From contig JAHWDD010000004.1 of assembly GCA_023897205.1 (NCBI GenBank), forward strand, positions 62,001 through 126,000: a stretch of 64,000 nt of DNA, written 5' to 3'. Positions 41,857 to 52,703 of this stretch are shown here, in pieces. Origin of the DNA: Exophiala sp. HKRS030. Lineage: Eukaryota; Ascomycota; Eurotiomycetes; Chaetothyriales; Herpotrichiellaceae. Each line of letters begins with the position of its first letter. Position 1 is the first letter of the stretch. The position numbers and the translations under genes are program-made. The notes under the pieces were generated by a model, which saw only the letters and a list, made by a program, of their open reading frames with translations, was not told where the DNA came from and did no database searches.

Positions 41857-44462
41857 TTAGGACTTGAAGGTCATGCTCTTGCCCGCAAGTTCCTTTCCCA
41901 TCTTCGATCTCTTGGCGCCAGTGGTTGTATCCAGCGCCTTTGCGAAAGGGTTCATACGTTTGACTTGCCTGTCTCTACCACTGGATGGCTCAGCCGGTGG
42001 GTTCAACAGAGATGCAGCGTTAGCATAATCAAAAGGTTCGACGGGCGCCTGTGTCCCTGCGGCCGCGTCGGCTTGAGAGACTTTGAGGCGGCGTTTCTCA
42101 GCCTTGGACATTTGTTTCTTGGTTTGAGCAACTTCATTTTCCGAGGGACTTGATCGGTGGGAGTTGAGGACGTAGGTGAGGAGGTTAGAGGGGATGTGGA
42201 TGAAGGATCGCTTAGACCGTTCTTATCCAAGTCCTTAGGCCGAGCAGCAAGGGGATTCGAGAGGTCTATGGATGCATTGGACGCTTTTCGTTTCTTGGAT
42301 GAGCGTGAAAGCTCATTCAATGTAAAGATGTCCGCTTTGTTGGGGATAGGATTTGCTTCAGTCGACAGGTCATTATGAACTGCGGTGATAGCATTATCGG
42401 TCTCGCTCGTGACAGGAAGCACGCTGTCATTGTTGATAGCAATGTTGGCAGACGTAGAAGGAAGCGGTAGAATTGAATGTAGTGCAGTAAGAGCAGTACT
42501 GGGTTTAGTGGCAGGCTGAAGATGTTGTAGGGAGATTCCGCCCCAAAACTGCGAGGTTGCACTGCGAGTTGCAACTGGATCTTCGATTCGCCCATCGACG
42601 GGACCCGTGTATTCCATCGAGTGTGGAACAGTATCTGAGACTGGTGCCGAGGCGAGCTGTTGTAGTGTAGCGGCAACGCCGGACAGTGTAGTCTCCTCTT
42701 TTCTCCATGTCAAATGTCTTGGTCTGCGAGGTGGATTTGGAGTGCTGTAGCCCGAAGCTTCGCCATCCGTGATTGGGTGGTGCTCTGCAAAGAATTCGGC
42801 CATGGATTTTCCCGTCTTTCCTTGTGCTTTCCCGTGCTTAACAGCGTCACATAACTCGACGACATGATCCATGACTGGCTTTGTACTCCCACCTCGGCAT
42901 ACTTGTGTGAACGTGTAGGGTGCAGTAGGCATGTTCTCCGCAATTTGCCAAAGAAATCGATTGGGAAGGATATGTTGGATACCCTCATCTTTTTCGCGGG
43001 CCTTTCGATCTCGCCAGGCATGTACAGCTCGAAATACAGCGAACTGCTGGTTGTCGAACCGAACATTCCGCGAACCGAGCATAGAGAGCCACCCAGCCGG
43101 GCCACGTCCTGTTTCGAGCTCATAGACAGGATGATGGTAGACTTGAAGCGACTCTTTCTTGGACTCCTTCAGAACATAATTGATGAGATTGTCTTGTGGT
43201 GTTGAGGCCTCGATAAGCATGTTGCGGAGGTTGTCATAGATGTTGAGTAGGTAATGAGTGTCAGAGCGTGCATAGTCGATGAGTTCTGCAGGTAGAGGTC
43301 GCACACGCCAGTCGGCCAACTGGAATTGCTTCTGAGCATCAAAGTTTGCGAATCTCGCCAAGAGATACTTCAGACTTCGACCAGGAAAGTTCAGAGCTGC
43401 CGAGGCATAATAGGTGTCAAACAAGCCGACGACATAAAGACCAAGGTCTCTTTGCAGCCAGATCATGTCCATGCTCGAACCTTGGAAGACTTTGACGATC
43501 TTAGGATCTGTAAATACTTCGTTGAGGACCTGGAGGTTCTGTCGCCAAGGCTTCAAAGTGTCAATGATCCAATCTTTATCTCTGGTGCTGATCTGCATGA
43601 GGGAGACGATGCCGATGTACGAGTGTTGATCGTGATGCTCTAAATCGATAGCCAATTCTTTCGCAGCTTTCAACTCTTCCAGCATGGCGAGCACTCCTTC
43701 CTCTGTATCGATGAAAATAGCCTCACTTTGATCAGCGGGTACCCAAGGGATTGGGGGTTGAATCTGGTAGACCGAAGGCGGGTAGTTGTAGCTTTCAATT
43801 TCCTGCGAGTAAGGATGATTGTAACTAGAGCATGTTAGTTGTATTTACCGCCCAGCGCATAGAGATTTTTACCCAGATTCTGCGCTACCAATACTTTCTT
43901 CAAGAGGGACGATAGCATGTGGTTTATAGGTAAGGAGCGGCTTGAAGGACCCGGTTGCATAGTTATCCGGTTTCACTTGAAAAAGGTCTTGAGGCTTTTG
44001 CATCGAATCGCGCGACCATGCTCCGAAAGTACGAGCAGGTTTTGGGGTTTTGGAGGCGGGCGATGCAGCTGCTTGCTGTGTTGAGTCATGGCGCTTGATC
44101 ACACCGGAGAACTCGTCGAGGGCAGTATCGGCCTTCTCAAGCAGGTTGTCGACGACGTCAACAATCTGACGCCAATTGTCGTCGATTCCATCCTGATCCT
44201 GAAGGGTAGGAGGTTTGAGAGAAGTGTCTTTGGTTGCAGCTTTCAGCAACTTATTCGTCAGTCGAAGGAGGTATGAGTTCTGTCGATCTAATGAACGTGA
44301 AAGATTCTCGCTTGCAGATCGATGAAAGCCTAGATCTTGGTTAGAAACCTGACCGGCACTTCGTGTAACATTGACGAGGGAAGAGGAGATCAGGTCTTGA
44401 AAGGCCTTGAAATCGGTACTTAGATCCATGCTGATCTGAGATTGAGTAGAATATGTTTCCAA
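41857..44462 (-). CDS. RRP6: Exosome 3'-5' exoribonuclease Rrp6, frameshifted near the C-terminus
   Basis: Exon 1 is 44462-43873 and exon 2 43824-41857, with a 48-nt intron (GTAAAA...CTCTAG). With one base restored the protein has 852 residues. The N-terminal PMC2NT domain (binding Rrp47) is about residues 10-110. The DEDD-Y exonuclease domain carries AIDLEHHDQHSY (Exo I Asp and Glu), VKVFQGSSMDMIWLQRDLG (Exo II) and DYARSDTHYLLNIYD (Exo III with Tyr and Asp). An HRDC domain follows (FRAVHAWRDRKAREKDE). Rrp6 trims and degrades nuclear RNAs with the exosome. The C-terminal tail shifts by one base between about 42120 and 42230: upstream the frame reads a Ser/Thr/Pro-rich linker and runs out at 42003, while the neighbouring frame gives the conserved MSKAEKRRLK, EPFDYANAASLL, NPFAKALD and GKSMTFKS end. 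The short CCC/GGG run at 42159-42161 is the likeliest site. Confidence 0.92.
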
Positions 44463-45311
44463 ATCAGTCCATCTGTGTCACAGAGAAGGGCCGCTGGTAC
44501 ATTCCCCGGATTCCAAGAATTACCCGGAACTTGCGACTGAGTTCAAAGAGAACGACAGGCGGAAGTGTTTTCGAAGAGCGAGGCGCCTACTGAATCTCCA
44601 AAAAAGATCGAGAGTTGACGTTGGGTTTTCGGCAATAGCGTGGAAGACCCCTTGCTCCGCCTTATCGAGACAGACATGTGCTCGGCGGAGTATTTACGTC
44701 TGATGGCCCAACATCTAATCTAATCTCGAGTCGCGTTCGTCTCTCGGCCTCGGTCGAACCATCGCCGTGCTCAAGTTTCTAAAGCCGACGAGCGAGGAAC
44801 ATTGATTTAGCTAAAGTACGTGTCTACTCACGTACTCTCTCGAGAACAAGTGATGACCGTCCTTCGCCGTGTTGAGCACATGTCATTTGCGTAGTGTCTA
44901 CTAAACAAGCATCGCCACTTTGGGGACAGATTCGCCTAATGTATACGACTCGTTTTAGAAACCCCTAGTACTCTTAATGTCCAAATTCTCTCGGTCTTCG
45001 GTTTCCCTGTCGTGTACCATGGTTGTTGTACCGAGACACTCTATGCCTTGGCTTCATGAGGTAAAGTGAGGCCAATTTACAGTACACAGCACTCTCTAAA
45101 GTTGTGCTCAAGGGCAAAGATATAAAGGTAAAGGTCTCTTCGATGTGTTCGACGACCATTGCTATTTTCGTACACCACCTTGACAGAGTGAATACTCCTA
45201 ACCATTTGCTGACCATATCGACAAACTCCACTACGCAAGAAGAGTTCAATTTCTCAAATAACAACCAAAGACGAACATTAGTAAGCTCCTTTCAATCCAG
45301 TCGTCTTCAAC
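44463..45311. other. Divergent promoter region of RRP6 and the FMN reductase gene
   Basis: No gene recognised. The sequence just before 45312 is A/C-rich leader; nothing else is distinctive. Confidence 0.6.
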
Positions 45312-45971
45312 ATGGCCAGTATCTCGATCTCGGATACAGTCAAAACGCCATCGAAGATTGGTATCATAATCGGCTCGCAACGGTCGCCACGTGCCGGTGA
45401 TCAAATCGCAGACTGGGTCTTGTCAGTCTTACAAGAATACCAAGATACGCAATCCACATCTGTTTCGAAATCTACTCAGACTCTGCATCTCATCGACCTC
45501 AATGATCACCCACTGCCTTTCTTCGACGAGCCTGGGGTTCCATCCCAAATCACTTCTCCGTCCGACTACGTCCATGCTCACACGCGTGAGTGGTCAGACT
45601 TCATCTCGTCCTTCTCCGGCTTTGTCTTCGTCACTCCACAATACAACTGGGGTTATCCGGCAAGTCTAAAAAATGCGATAGACTATTTGTTCAACGAGTG
45701 GAAAGGGAAGCCAGCCATGGTGGTCAGCTATGGAGGTCACGGTGGTGGCAGAGCCGCGGAAGGTTTGAAGATCGTACTTCAAGGCTTAAGAATGAAAGTG
45801 GTCGATGAAACAGTAGGATTGCCAATTGGTAGCAGAGAACTCCTAGTGAAGGCATCCAAGGGAGAGCACTTGGGATTGAATGAAGAAAAGGGAAGAGAGA
45901 TCTGGATTGTGGAAAGAGAGAAGATTGGCGCAGCGTGGGCGAAGTTTGTGGAATTGTTGAATGGCTGCTAA
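45312..45971 (+). CDS. NAD(P)H-dependent FMN reductase, flavodoxin-like fold
   Basis: Single exon, 219 residues. It belongs to the NADPH-dependent FMN reductase/Lot6-type family of small cytosolic flavoproteins that reduce flavins and quinones. The FMN phosphate loop GSQRSPRAGD is at 21-30, the PQYNWGYPASLKNAIDYL motif at 109-126 and the SYGGHGGG loop at 139-146, all in the expected order. The length is typical. A role in quinone detoxification is likely from the family but not proven by the sequence. The start is the first ATG, with an A/C-rich leader. Confidence 0.9.
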   Translation: MASISISDTVKTPSKIGIIIGSQRSPRAGDQIADWVLSVLQEYQDTQSTSVSKSTQTLHLIDLNDHPLPFFDEPGVPSQITSPSDYVHAHTREWSDFISSFSGFVFVTPQYNWGYPASLKNAIDYLFNEWKGKPAMVVSYGGHGGGRAAEGLKIVLQGLRMKVVDETVGLPIGSRELLVKASKGEHLGLNEEKGREIWIVEREKIGAAWAKFVELLNGC

Positions 45972-47289
45972 GTCACTCTTTTCTAAAGGCTCACGAGGTG
46001 TTTCTGGCGTAGTCCAGAAGGAATGGTAATAGGCGCAATGAGATTCTTGACGGATGAGGGACCGTGCAGAGAACGTACAGTAAACTCGGCTTGGCCACCG
46101 GCTGCATTGAGGCGTAGAAGAGTCGTATGATTTGAGGGTTTTCAAACATTGCTGGAGCTCATGTCTGATGTCTTCCTAATTAATTGCGACACACCTGTCC
46201 ACGATAACAGGAAAACGCAGATGCTTGCCTTGGGGTTTCAGTACAACACATGCTTCGGTGCCAGGACTGGATGTATCCGTCTGTAAGATCTTATGGGATG
46301 ACAATTTCCATTCTCTTCAAACTATCCAAATCATGCCTCTCATCCCGATATCGGTGCTGATCCTGCTTACCTTCTTTTATAAGCTTCCGTGACTTGCTAG
46401 TGCCATGAGAGAAACGCGGAGGTACCTGTCTAGATTATGCATGTAGAGGGTAACTCTGTAGACATATGAGCCCAGCACAGAAGCCGCAAGAGGGAGTGTG
46501 AGAATGCGAGCCAGTTGATGTTTCGAGAACTGAAGCAGCGCAAAGAACATTAGTGGAGATATTTGATCCGGGCGAAGGCTGCTCAGCACAGGTTTGCGTT
46601 GGTCGAAGTCCAGTGCAAGGAACATGACAATGGAGTTCAAGAGAAAGTGTAAAATCCCCCTATGAGTCGGACGCAATTCAGAATGACATGGACCACACGG
46701 CTCGGAAAAATCTATTTCCGACCGACCATTTTCACCGTCATCGCCCTTTCGCCTTCCAACAATACTGAAGCCTAGCGGAGAAAGCATTCTCTTTATGATC
46801 TTTCACGGGTCTGTCAAGACTATCGCGAAACTTGAGGGAAAGAAATGTCTGCATCACTTGCGCCCGAATGCAACGAAGTTAAAGAGTGGGTTTGCCTTGC
46901 ATGTCCGCGATTCAGCACTGATGATTTACAGAAAATACGATACGTGTTTTTTGAAATGGTATTCTGAGAGTACGTCTTGATTTTGCTTCCAAGAAAGCCT
47001 TTACACCAAAATTGACTTTCTCAATCAGGCTACATCAGAGGAAATTCGTCCACGGATGAATGTGCACCATTATTCAAACAGTACAGGAGTTGCCTTACGG
47101 TAAGTTTGGCTTGAGGCCATCTTATTCGTCCCGCTGATCTCGAGGTAGAAAGCGCTCAAAGAACGGGGCATTGAGACCATGTTATCCGACGCTCGAGAAA
47201 GTACCAATGAGACCGACGCCGAACATATGCGGCGATGATCTTGCAGAACCGAAGGAGTGATTTGGCGTGCTCCAGGGCCAGCAGACTTT
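45972..47289. other. 1.3-kb interval between the FMN reductase and 2OG oxygenase genes
   Basis: No supported gene. A minus-strand frame at 46377-46787 (136 residues, with FLLNSIVMFLALDF and ARILTLPLAASVLGSYVY hydrophobic stretches) is unrecognised and may be chance or a relic. Confidence 0.45.
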
Positions 47290-48012
47290 TCACCTCCCGA
47301 CAACCAGATCACTCCTCAACACCCACTTCTCTCCGCTCTTGACCTCTTTGCCTTCATGTAGCAAGCAGTCGTCACCATGCTTGTGAAGAAGAGCCATTCC
47401 CGTTTCGAGCCCCACTACTATTGGCTCAGGGGCGCGCTCTCCTCGTTTGGAGGGCTCTGGGTAGAAGGCGGTTTCTCCACCCTCGCAGGTTGTAAGATAG
47501 ATCAAAAGCGTCCAGGTGGTTTTTGCTGGGACACCATCTTGGCCAAATTGTACTTTATTACTCTCATCATAATGTTGATCAAAAAATTGACCAGGCCGAT
47601 ATCTGTATACTCTTATGTTGGGATTGAGGCCAAGAACTTTGCCGCTGAAAGATTGCTCTTGCTCATGATTGTTTACCAGGGTTTGCAATCCACTCTGCTC
47701 CCAGAGCGTCTTCGCAAATGATGGATCCTGAATCTGAAAACGATCATTGACCCTAGTAGCCTCCCCTCGTTTTGGTTTGCCCGGTGTTGTAGTCAAAGGC
47801 AAGGATGAGAGAAAGGAGACATAAGTTTTACACAAATTAGAAGTGAACAGATTTCGGATGACAAGTATTTGACCAGCTAGGACAGTCTCTATCGAGAGAT
47901 TCTCTGGAGGAATCAAAGGGTGGAGCGGAGGCCAATTAGGACCAGCGAGTTTTGGATGGTTGGCCAAGTCGCTCGTTGCTTTGACAGTCTTTTGTTTGCC
48001 ACGAGGTGCCAT
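47290..48012 (-). CDS. 2-oxoglutarate/Fe(II) dioxygenase, prolyl-4-hydroxylase-like
   Basis: Single exon, 240 residues from the ATG at 48012; an ATG at 48063 would add 17 residues that do not resemble the MAPRGKQK-type start. The double-stranded beta-helix enzyme core is complete. Iron ligands are His147 and Asp149 in FFDQHYDES and His219 in CLLHEG, and the 2-oxoglutarate-binding Lys229 lies in SGEKWVLRSDL. The blocks VLAGQILVIRNLFTSNLC and YLTTCEGGETAFYP fit the P4H alpha-subunit-like superfamily. The protein has no signal peptide, so it is probably cytosolic or nuclear; its substrate cannot be deduced. Length and motif spacing are normal for fungal members. Confidence 0.88.
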   Translation of the reverse strand: MAPRGKQKTVKATSDLANHPKLAGPNWPPLHPLIPPENLSIETVLAGQILVIRNLFTSNLCKTYVSFLSSLPLTTTPGKPKRGEATRVNDRFQIQDPSFAKTLWEQSGLQTLVNNHEQEQSFSGKVLGLNPNIRVYRYRPGQFFDQHYDESNKVQFGQDGVPAKTTWTLLIYLTTCEGGETAFYPEPSKRGERAPEPIVVGLETGMALLHKHGDDCLLHEGKEVKSGEKWVLRSDLVVGR

Positions 48013-48515
48013 TGTGAAGTCTTGAACAATCTTCCAGAGTTTAAAAGACCTTATGCTGTTCATGTAAGTGGCTCATTGAGTCCAAGTCTCCAATATACCA
48101 CCGAAAAGATTGAAGTCACAAGACGGAGGTATCAGCCTTGTGTCCAAGCATGTGATTCAGATTTATATAGAATGCACGTTTATTCTGTGGTAGAAGCGGC
48201 GAGCGTACTAAGAATCTTTAGAGGGTGCTAAACTTGAGAAGTTGGGCACTAAGGGTCGTTTTCTAGCTGGGTACGCCTTGATGATTGGCGGGGAAGAATG
48301 GAAACAAAGCCAGAAAGTCGAGCTCACAACATATTACTGGCTGCTTTTCATAAGCCTGGCTCCTGTGACTCCACTTTCCCATCCGCTTCTCGATCTTTTG
48401 TCTCCATCCCCGAAAGTTCAACTTCGACTTTTACTTGATTTCCCCAGACTGCGCGCCCTCGACAATAGATTTCCTCCCCTGCGCTCTCCTCTTTTTCAAT
48501 TCGCAGACCTCTGCT
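48013..48515. other. Divergent promoter region of the 2OG oxygenase and forkhead genes
   Basis: About 500 nt. The right part is TC-rich leader; TTCGCAG just before the forkhead start could be the acceptor of a 5'-UTR intron. Confidence 0.5.
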
Positions 48516-51500
48516 ATGTCGTCGCATGCACTTGCGACGTCCACAAGAGGTCTGCCGGATCTCCCTGACTCCCCAATCGACTTACACGACTTCGAGGCAC
48601 CCTGGTCCGATCAACACCCATCCGATCACTCAGGCGCCATAAACACCAGTCATGAGCTGAACACTCACGATGCCTCTCCAAACACCATCACCTCTCGTCC
48701 CTCGTGGAGTACTATGGACCCTCAACAAAGAAATACCGCCGTAGGTAATCTGTTGGCCGCCCTTGCGCCTGCTACTTCACTCCAGACCGCAACTGCACCC
48801 ACCACAATAACCAGAGAGTCACCACCGCAACATGACTCGACTGAAGACACGGACAAACAACAAGAAGGCGCAGTTAAAGAGGAAACAAATGATAGTCAGA
48901 ACCCAAGTGACCAACTGCCTGTGGACGACAAACCTGTCACGAGTCCCAACATCCCTCTACCAACTCTTCCGCCACTCGGCAATAATGATTTCATGGCCGA
49001 CATTCCTACTCCGCTTGCCATCCCTCTCGATTCCTCACAACTTCAACCAAATTTCATTCAATTAGATCCTATGGCTGCTCAATTACCCGCTCTGCCTCAA
49101 TTGGAAGACTCTGTCCCAGTTCCTTCCAACGATCCACTGCCCGAACGCAGAGAGATCGAGGCTTTTGCCAAAATCGAGTTCGAGGATGGCAACTACTACA
49201 TCACCACATATGCTTGTGAATTAGGCAGGGATGCCTTCGCCTATAGGGCAGCCTTGGTACGCGCCGAGGAAGCACGACAAGCGGGACAAGATCGAGCCCA
49301 AAGCTCCAGTGGACGACCATCAGATGGAATTCCCCGCCCGGCTGATAGTCAAGTGCAGGGAAGTGTTATCAGCGAAGCGGGTGGGTTTGGAGGGATGGAC
49401 GACGGTCCTGGTGTCAATGACGGTCAACATGATGCCGCTCATCCTTCACACTCTTCTGCGATGTCTGCCGATAGTATTGTCAAACCTCAAGAAGTGCTGA
49501 TCAATCCACCCTTGATTCCATTCGATTACCACAAAATGGCCGAACGGCAGGCTCAACTCGAGAGTGGGCTTGTCGAACCAGATAACGAAATGCCTGCACC
49601 TGTCACTGCGGATCACATTCCCGATGCCCACAATTGTCCTCTAATCCCTATTCATGCCATGCGCAACTTTCAGAAATCCGAAGTTGAAAATCACCGAAGC
49701 ATATCGAGGCGCCACGTCAAGATCCAATGGGACTTTGATCGGGAGTGTTTCCAGATGAAAGTTCTCGGACGAAATGGCGCGTTTTTGGACGACCAATATC
49801 TGCTACGTGGTGCAGTCAAACGACTTCGCGATGGATCAAGGATTCAAATTTCTAATGTATGGATGACATTCCGCCTCCCCAACCAGCAAGCTTCGCCTGT
49901 CAGTGACGACTCTGAGCGCGAGAAGGAGAAGGATCAATCCCCCTTACCTCAAAGAAGCACCTCTTTGACATCCGAAGAAGTAGACAGGAGTCTTTCTCCA
50001 TCCCGTTCTGGCAAAACCAGGACGAAAATCACGTTCACCACAGGTCAGAAACCATCTCCTTCAGTACCCGCTTCTTCTGTTGGTCCTGATGGGCAGCCGC
50101 TACCTCCAAAGAAGCGTGGTCCAGGCCGACCACCAAAGAATGGCATCATGTCCAAACGTGAAGAACGCGAAAGAGACAAGGCCATGAAACTGGCCGAGGC
50201 CAAAGCTGCAAATGGCGGATCAACCCCACCCCCCTTGTTGAAGGGCAAATTTCCAAAGCCCATCGTCAAAGAGGAAGAGCCAATCAAGGAGGATCCGAAA
50301 CCGGAAAAACGAAAGTATAAGAAAAGGAAACGGCCCGGCGAGGAAGGGGATGTTGTTCCGTCCATCGAAGGCGGCGAGGTCGAAGTTCCCAGCGAAGCAG
50401 AGAAACCGGTTGCCAAAAAGGCTCGGGCCTCCAAATCACCATCTCCAGAATATCCCCCTGCAGAAAGTCTGACTGAGGAGCAACTCGCAAGACCTTCTGA
50501 ACCCTATGCCAGGTTAATCTATGATATTCTAATCGACATTCATCCCAAGGCCTTACCACTTAAACAGATCTACAGAGCACTGAAATTGAAATTTCCCTTC
50601 TTCGTGCATAGGGTCGATTCCGAAGGTTGGCAAAGTAGTGTCCGTCACAACTTGAATCAAGAGTGGAACAAGTTGTTTGAAAAGGGTGAAAAAGAAGGGA
50701 AAGGTTTCGCATGGAAAGCAATACCAGGAGCCTTACAGCCACAAGCGGAACGGAGACGTGCTGCTCAACAAGCAGCAGCATCTAAGCCCAAACCTCCGCC
50801 TGCACCTCGACAAATTCCGCAAGGCCCTCCACCACCACTCAATTGGCAGAATAGCACTCCCTATCCTCAACAAACTGGGATGCCGCCGAGAGGACCACCT
50901 CCACCCTTCTTCGTGCAAGGTCCCCATGGGCCGATGCCACCTCCAAATGGCATGCCATGGCCACCCCCGCCACCACCCGGCACAATACCACCGCCTACCC
51001 AACCCAACGGGAATCTAGCACCAGCGGGCCCCCCGGGTCAGAATCCCCAGCCATTTTATCCTCCTCCCGGATCAAGACCCCCATATCCTCCGCCTCCTCA
51101 ACGTGGAACTGTTCCACCGCAACCGCCTTCCCAAGGACCCGGAACAGCAACCTCTGGTCCAGCGACTCCTGCTCCAGGTCCGCTACCTTCTACAAGCTCA
51201 TCAGCATCACGAAACATGCCTTGTACAATGGAAGGTATCATTGCCATTCGAAGGTTCGAAACTGCCATGTACCAACAAGTAAACAATGCTGAAATGAATG
51301 TCCGATGGCAAGGAATCTTCGCATCTGTCAAACGTCGTCTACTACATGGTGCAACCCACTCTTCAATGCCAGAGGGTGAAACCAAAGAAGAAGCAACTAT
51401 CGTGGAACATGTAGCCAGATTTATTGAAAGATTCAAAAATCCTGCATTTGTTGGATTTTCTAGCGCAACAGATCCCAGCAGAGGCACAGCTTCACCGGGC

Positions 51501-51926
51501 CCTGCATCTGCTCCACCTGTCAACCCCCCAACGACTACTCTCCCCGCGGCTTCCCAACCACCCAAGGCTGAGACCACTACGGCTGCCAACTCTACACAAA
51601 CCGCACAAGGTCCTTCGGCTAGCACGGTTACCCCAGTGCCTGTCACGCCATTGAACCCGACATCAGACCCAACTACGGTCGAGAAACCTGCCGCAACAGC
51701 GGTAACATCTGAGGCGCCAACGGCAGTTGTGACTCCGGTCACATCAGTGGCGCCAGCAGATTCCTCCGCAGCACAACTGAAGAGCACTGATGTCTCACCA
51801 CCTTCCAACAATGCTCCTGCCGAAGGTGAAGGGCAGGAATCATCTGCACCGGCGCCGGTTCCGGCTCCGACACTTTCGCAACCGACAACAGAGAATGCTC
51901 CTGAGGGTAATCAGGGAACTTCTTAG
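48516..51926 (+). CDS. FHA-forkhead transcription factor, Fhl1-like
   Basis: Single exon, 1,136 residues from the ATG at 48516 (an ATG at 48435 is in frame but lies in leader sequence). The N-terminal 200 residues are acidic and Ser/Pro-rich. An FHA phosphopeptide-binding domain lies at about 385-460 (SRRHVKIQWDFDRECF, KVLGRNGAFLDD, DGSRIQISNVWMTF). An AT-hook (KKRGPGRPPK) is near 531. The forkhead DNA-binding domain is at about 659-742 (PYARLIYDILIDIHPKALP, LKLKFPFFVHRVDSEGWQSS, VRHNLNQEW, GFAWKAIPG). A long Pro-rich segment and a conserved helical block (CTMEGIIAIRRFETAMYQQV, about 905) follow, then a Thr/Ala/Pro-rich tail. FHA plus forkhead in this order is the mark of Fhl1, which controls ribosomal-protein genes in yeast. 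The same role here is inferred. Confidence 0.9.
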   Translation: MSSHALATSTRGLPDLPDSPIDLHDFEAPWSDQHPSDHSGAINTSHELNTHDASPNTITSRPSWSTMDPQQRNTAVGNLLAALAPATSLQTATAPTTITRESPPQHDSTEDTDKQQEGAVKEETNDSQNPSDQLPVDDKPVTSPNIPLPTLPPLGNNDFMADIPTPLAIPLDSSQLQPNFIQLDPMAAQLPALPQLEDSVPVPSNDPLPERREIEAFAKIEFEDGNYYITTYACELGRDAFAYRAALVRAEEARQAGQDRAQSSSGRPSDGIPRPADSQVQGSVISEAGGFGGMDDGPGVNDGQHDAAHPSHSSAMSADSIVKPQEVLINPPLIPFDYHKMAERQAQLESGLVEPDNEMPAPVTADHIPDAHNCPLIPIHAMRNFQKSEVENHRSISRRHVKIQWDFDRECFQMKVLGRNGAFLDDQYLLRGAVKRLRDGSRIQISNVWMTFRLPNQQASPVSDDSEREKEKDQSPLPQRSTSLTSEEVDRSLSPSRSGKTRTKITFTTGQKPSPSVPASSVGPDGQPLPPKKRGPGRPPKNGIMSKREERERDKAMKLAEAKAANGGSTPPPLLKGKFPKPIVKEEEPIKEDPKPEKRKYKKRKRPGEEGDVVPSIEGGEVEVPSEAEKPVAKKARASKSPSPEYPPAESLTEEQLARPSEPYARLIYDILIDIHPKALPLKQIYRALKLKFPFFVHRVDSEGWQSSVRHNLNQEWNKLFEKGEKEGKGFAWKAIPGALQPQAERRRAAQQAAASKPKPPPAPRQIPQGPPPPLNWQNSTPYPQQTGMPPRGPPPPFFVQGPHGPMPPPNGMPWPPPPPPGTIPPPTQPNGNLAPAGPPGQNPQPFYPPPGSRPPYPPPPQRGTVPPQPPSQGPGTATSGPATPAPGPLPSTSSSASRNMPCTMEGIIAIRRFETAMYQQVNNAEMNVRWQGIFASVKRRLLHGATHSSMPEGETKEEATIVEHVARFIERFKNPAFVGFSSATDPSRGTASPGPASAPPVNPPTTTLPAASQPPKAETTTAANSTQTAQGPSASTVTPVPVTPLNPTSDPTTVEKPAATAVTSEAPTAVVTPVTSVAPADSSAAQLKSTDVSPPSNNAPAEGEGQESSAPAPVPAPTLSQPTTENAPEGNQGTS

Positions 51927-52703
51927 CATGTTATGTCCTCGGGCACTATCACTTTCGAAGCTCGGCCTATGTTCAAATTCGAGTTCCTTAGCCAGGAGTT
52001 CAGGATAGTAGGCTCTTTGTGGATTCGGAGGGATTGAGGACTGGGATGACAGGAATATTGTCATGTTCAGATGAATTATATGAGTATAGTATGACATTAA
52101 TGAGGCCTTGGAAAAGGTGCATAGCCCTTTATGATTCTGTGTCTTGATAGCACCGCACGCACAGATATTGACAGACGGAACCTCCCAGGCAATGCACCGA
52201 ACACACCATATCCATACCCACCAACAACAGCGTTACGTTGAGCGTGGCAAAAAGTACTTGATGCAAATCATACATTTTAGGATTTAGCAGACTATCCAGA
52301 CATCTTTGATGGTACTTAGATCACAATGTATCCAGCAAAACATAAGCTATTACAACAATGTGCTTTCGCTCCGATCCGTTCTCCGGTTTCCGAAAGCTCT
52401 TACATGTTTATAGAGGGTGACGATGAATGTTCAAGGCATGCCATAGACGTGTTTATTGTAGATCATCATGTGAGCTCTTGGCATTTGACTTGTACACCTG
52501 ACAAAAGGTACGTAGACAAGTTCGCCATACGCCATCGTAGCCTGCAAATGACTACAAAGCACCCGCTAGCAATAATGACAGGCCAAATTACAACAGCGAC
52601 ATACATACCCTACTCCCTCTTCTATCTTGCCTACATGTTCCTCCCCTCACCAGGTTTAGCACTACTTCTTCCTTATTCTCCTCTAACCGCTTTATCCCAT
52701 CAA
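51927..52703. other. Convergent intergenic region after the forkhead gene
   Basis: No gene recognised; it holds the 3' ends of the forkhead and prenylcysteine oxidase genes. Confidence 0.6.

Noticed and set aside
51098..51811. 237-codon minus-strand frame opposite the forkhead gene
   Set aside because: A composition artefact of the Pro/Thr/Ala-rich coding strand; Gly/Val-rich without motifs.
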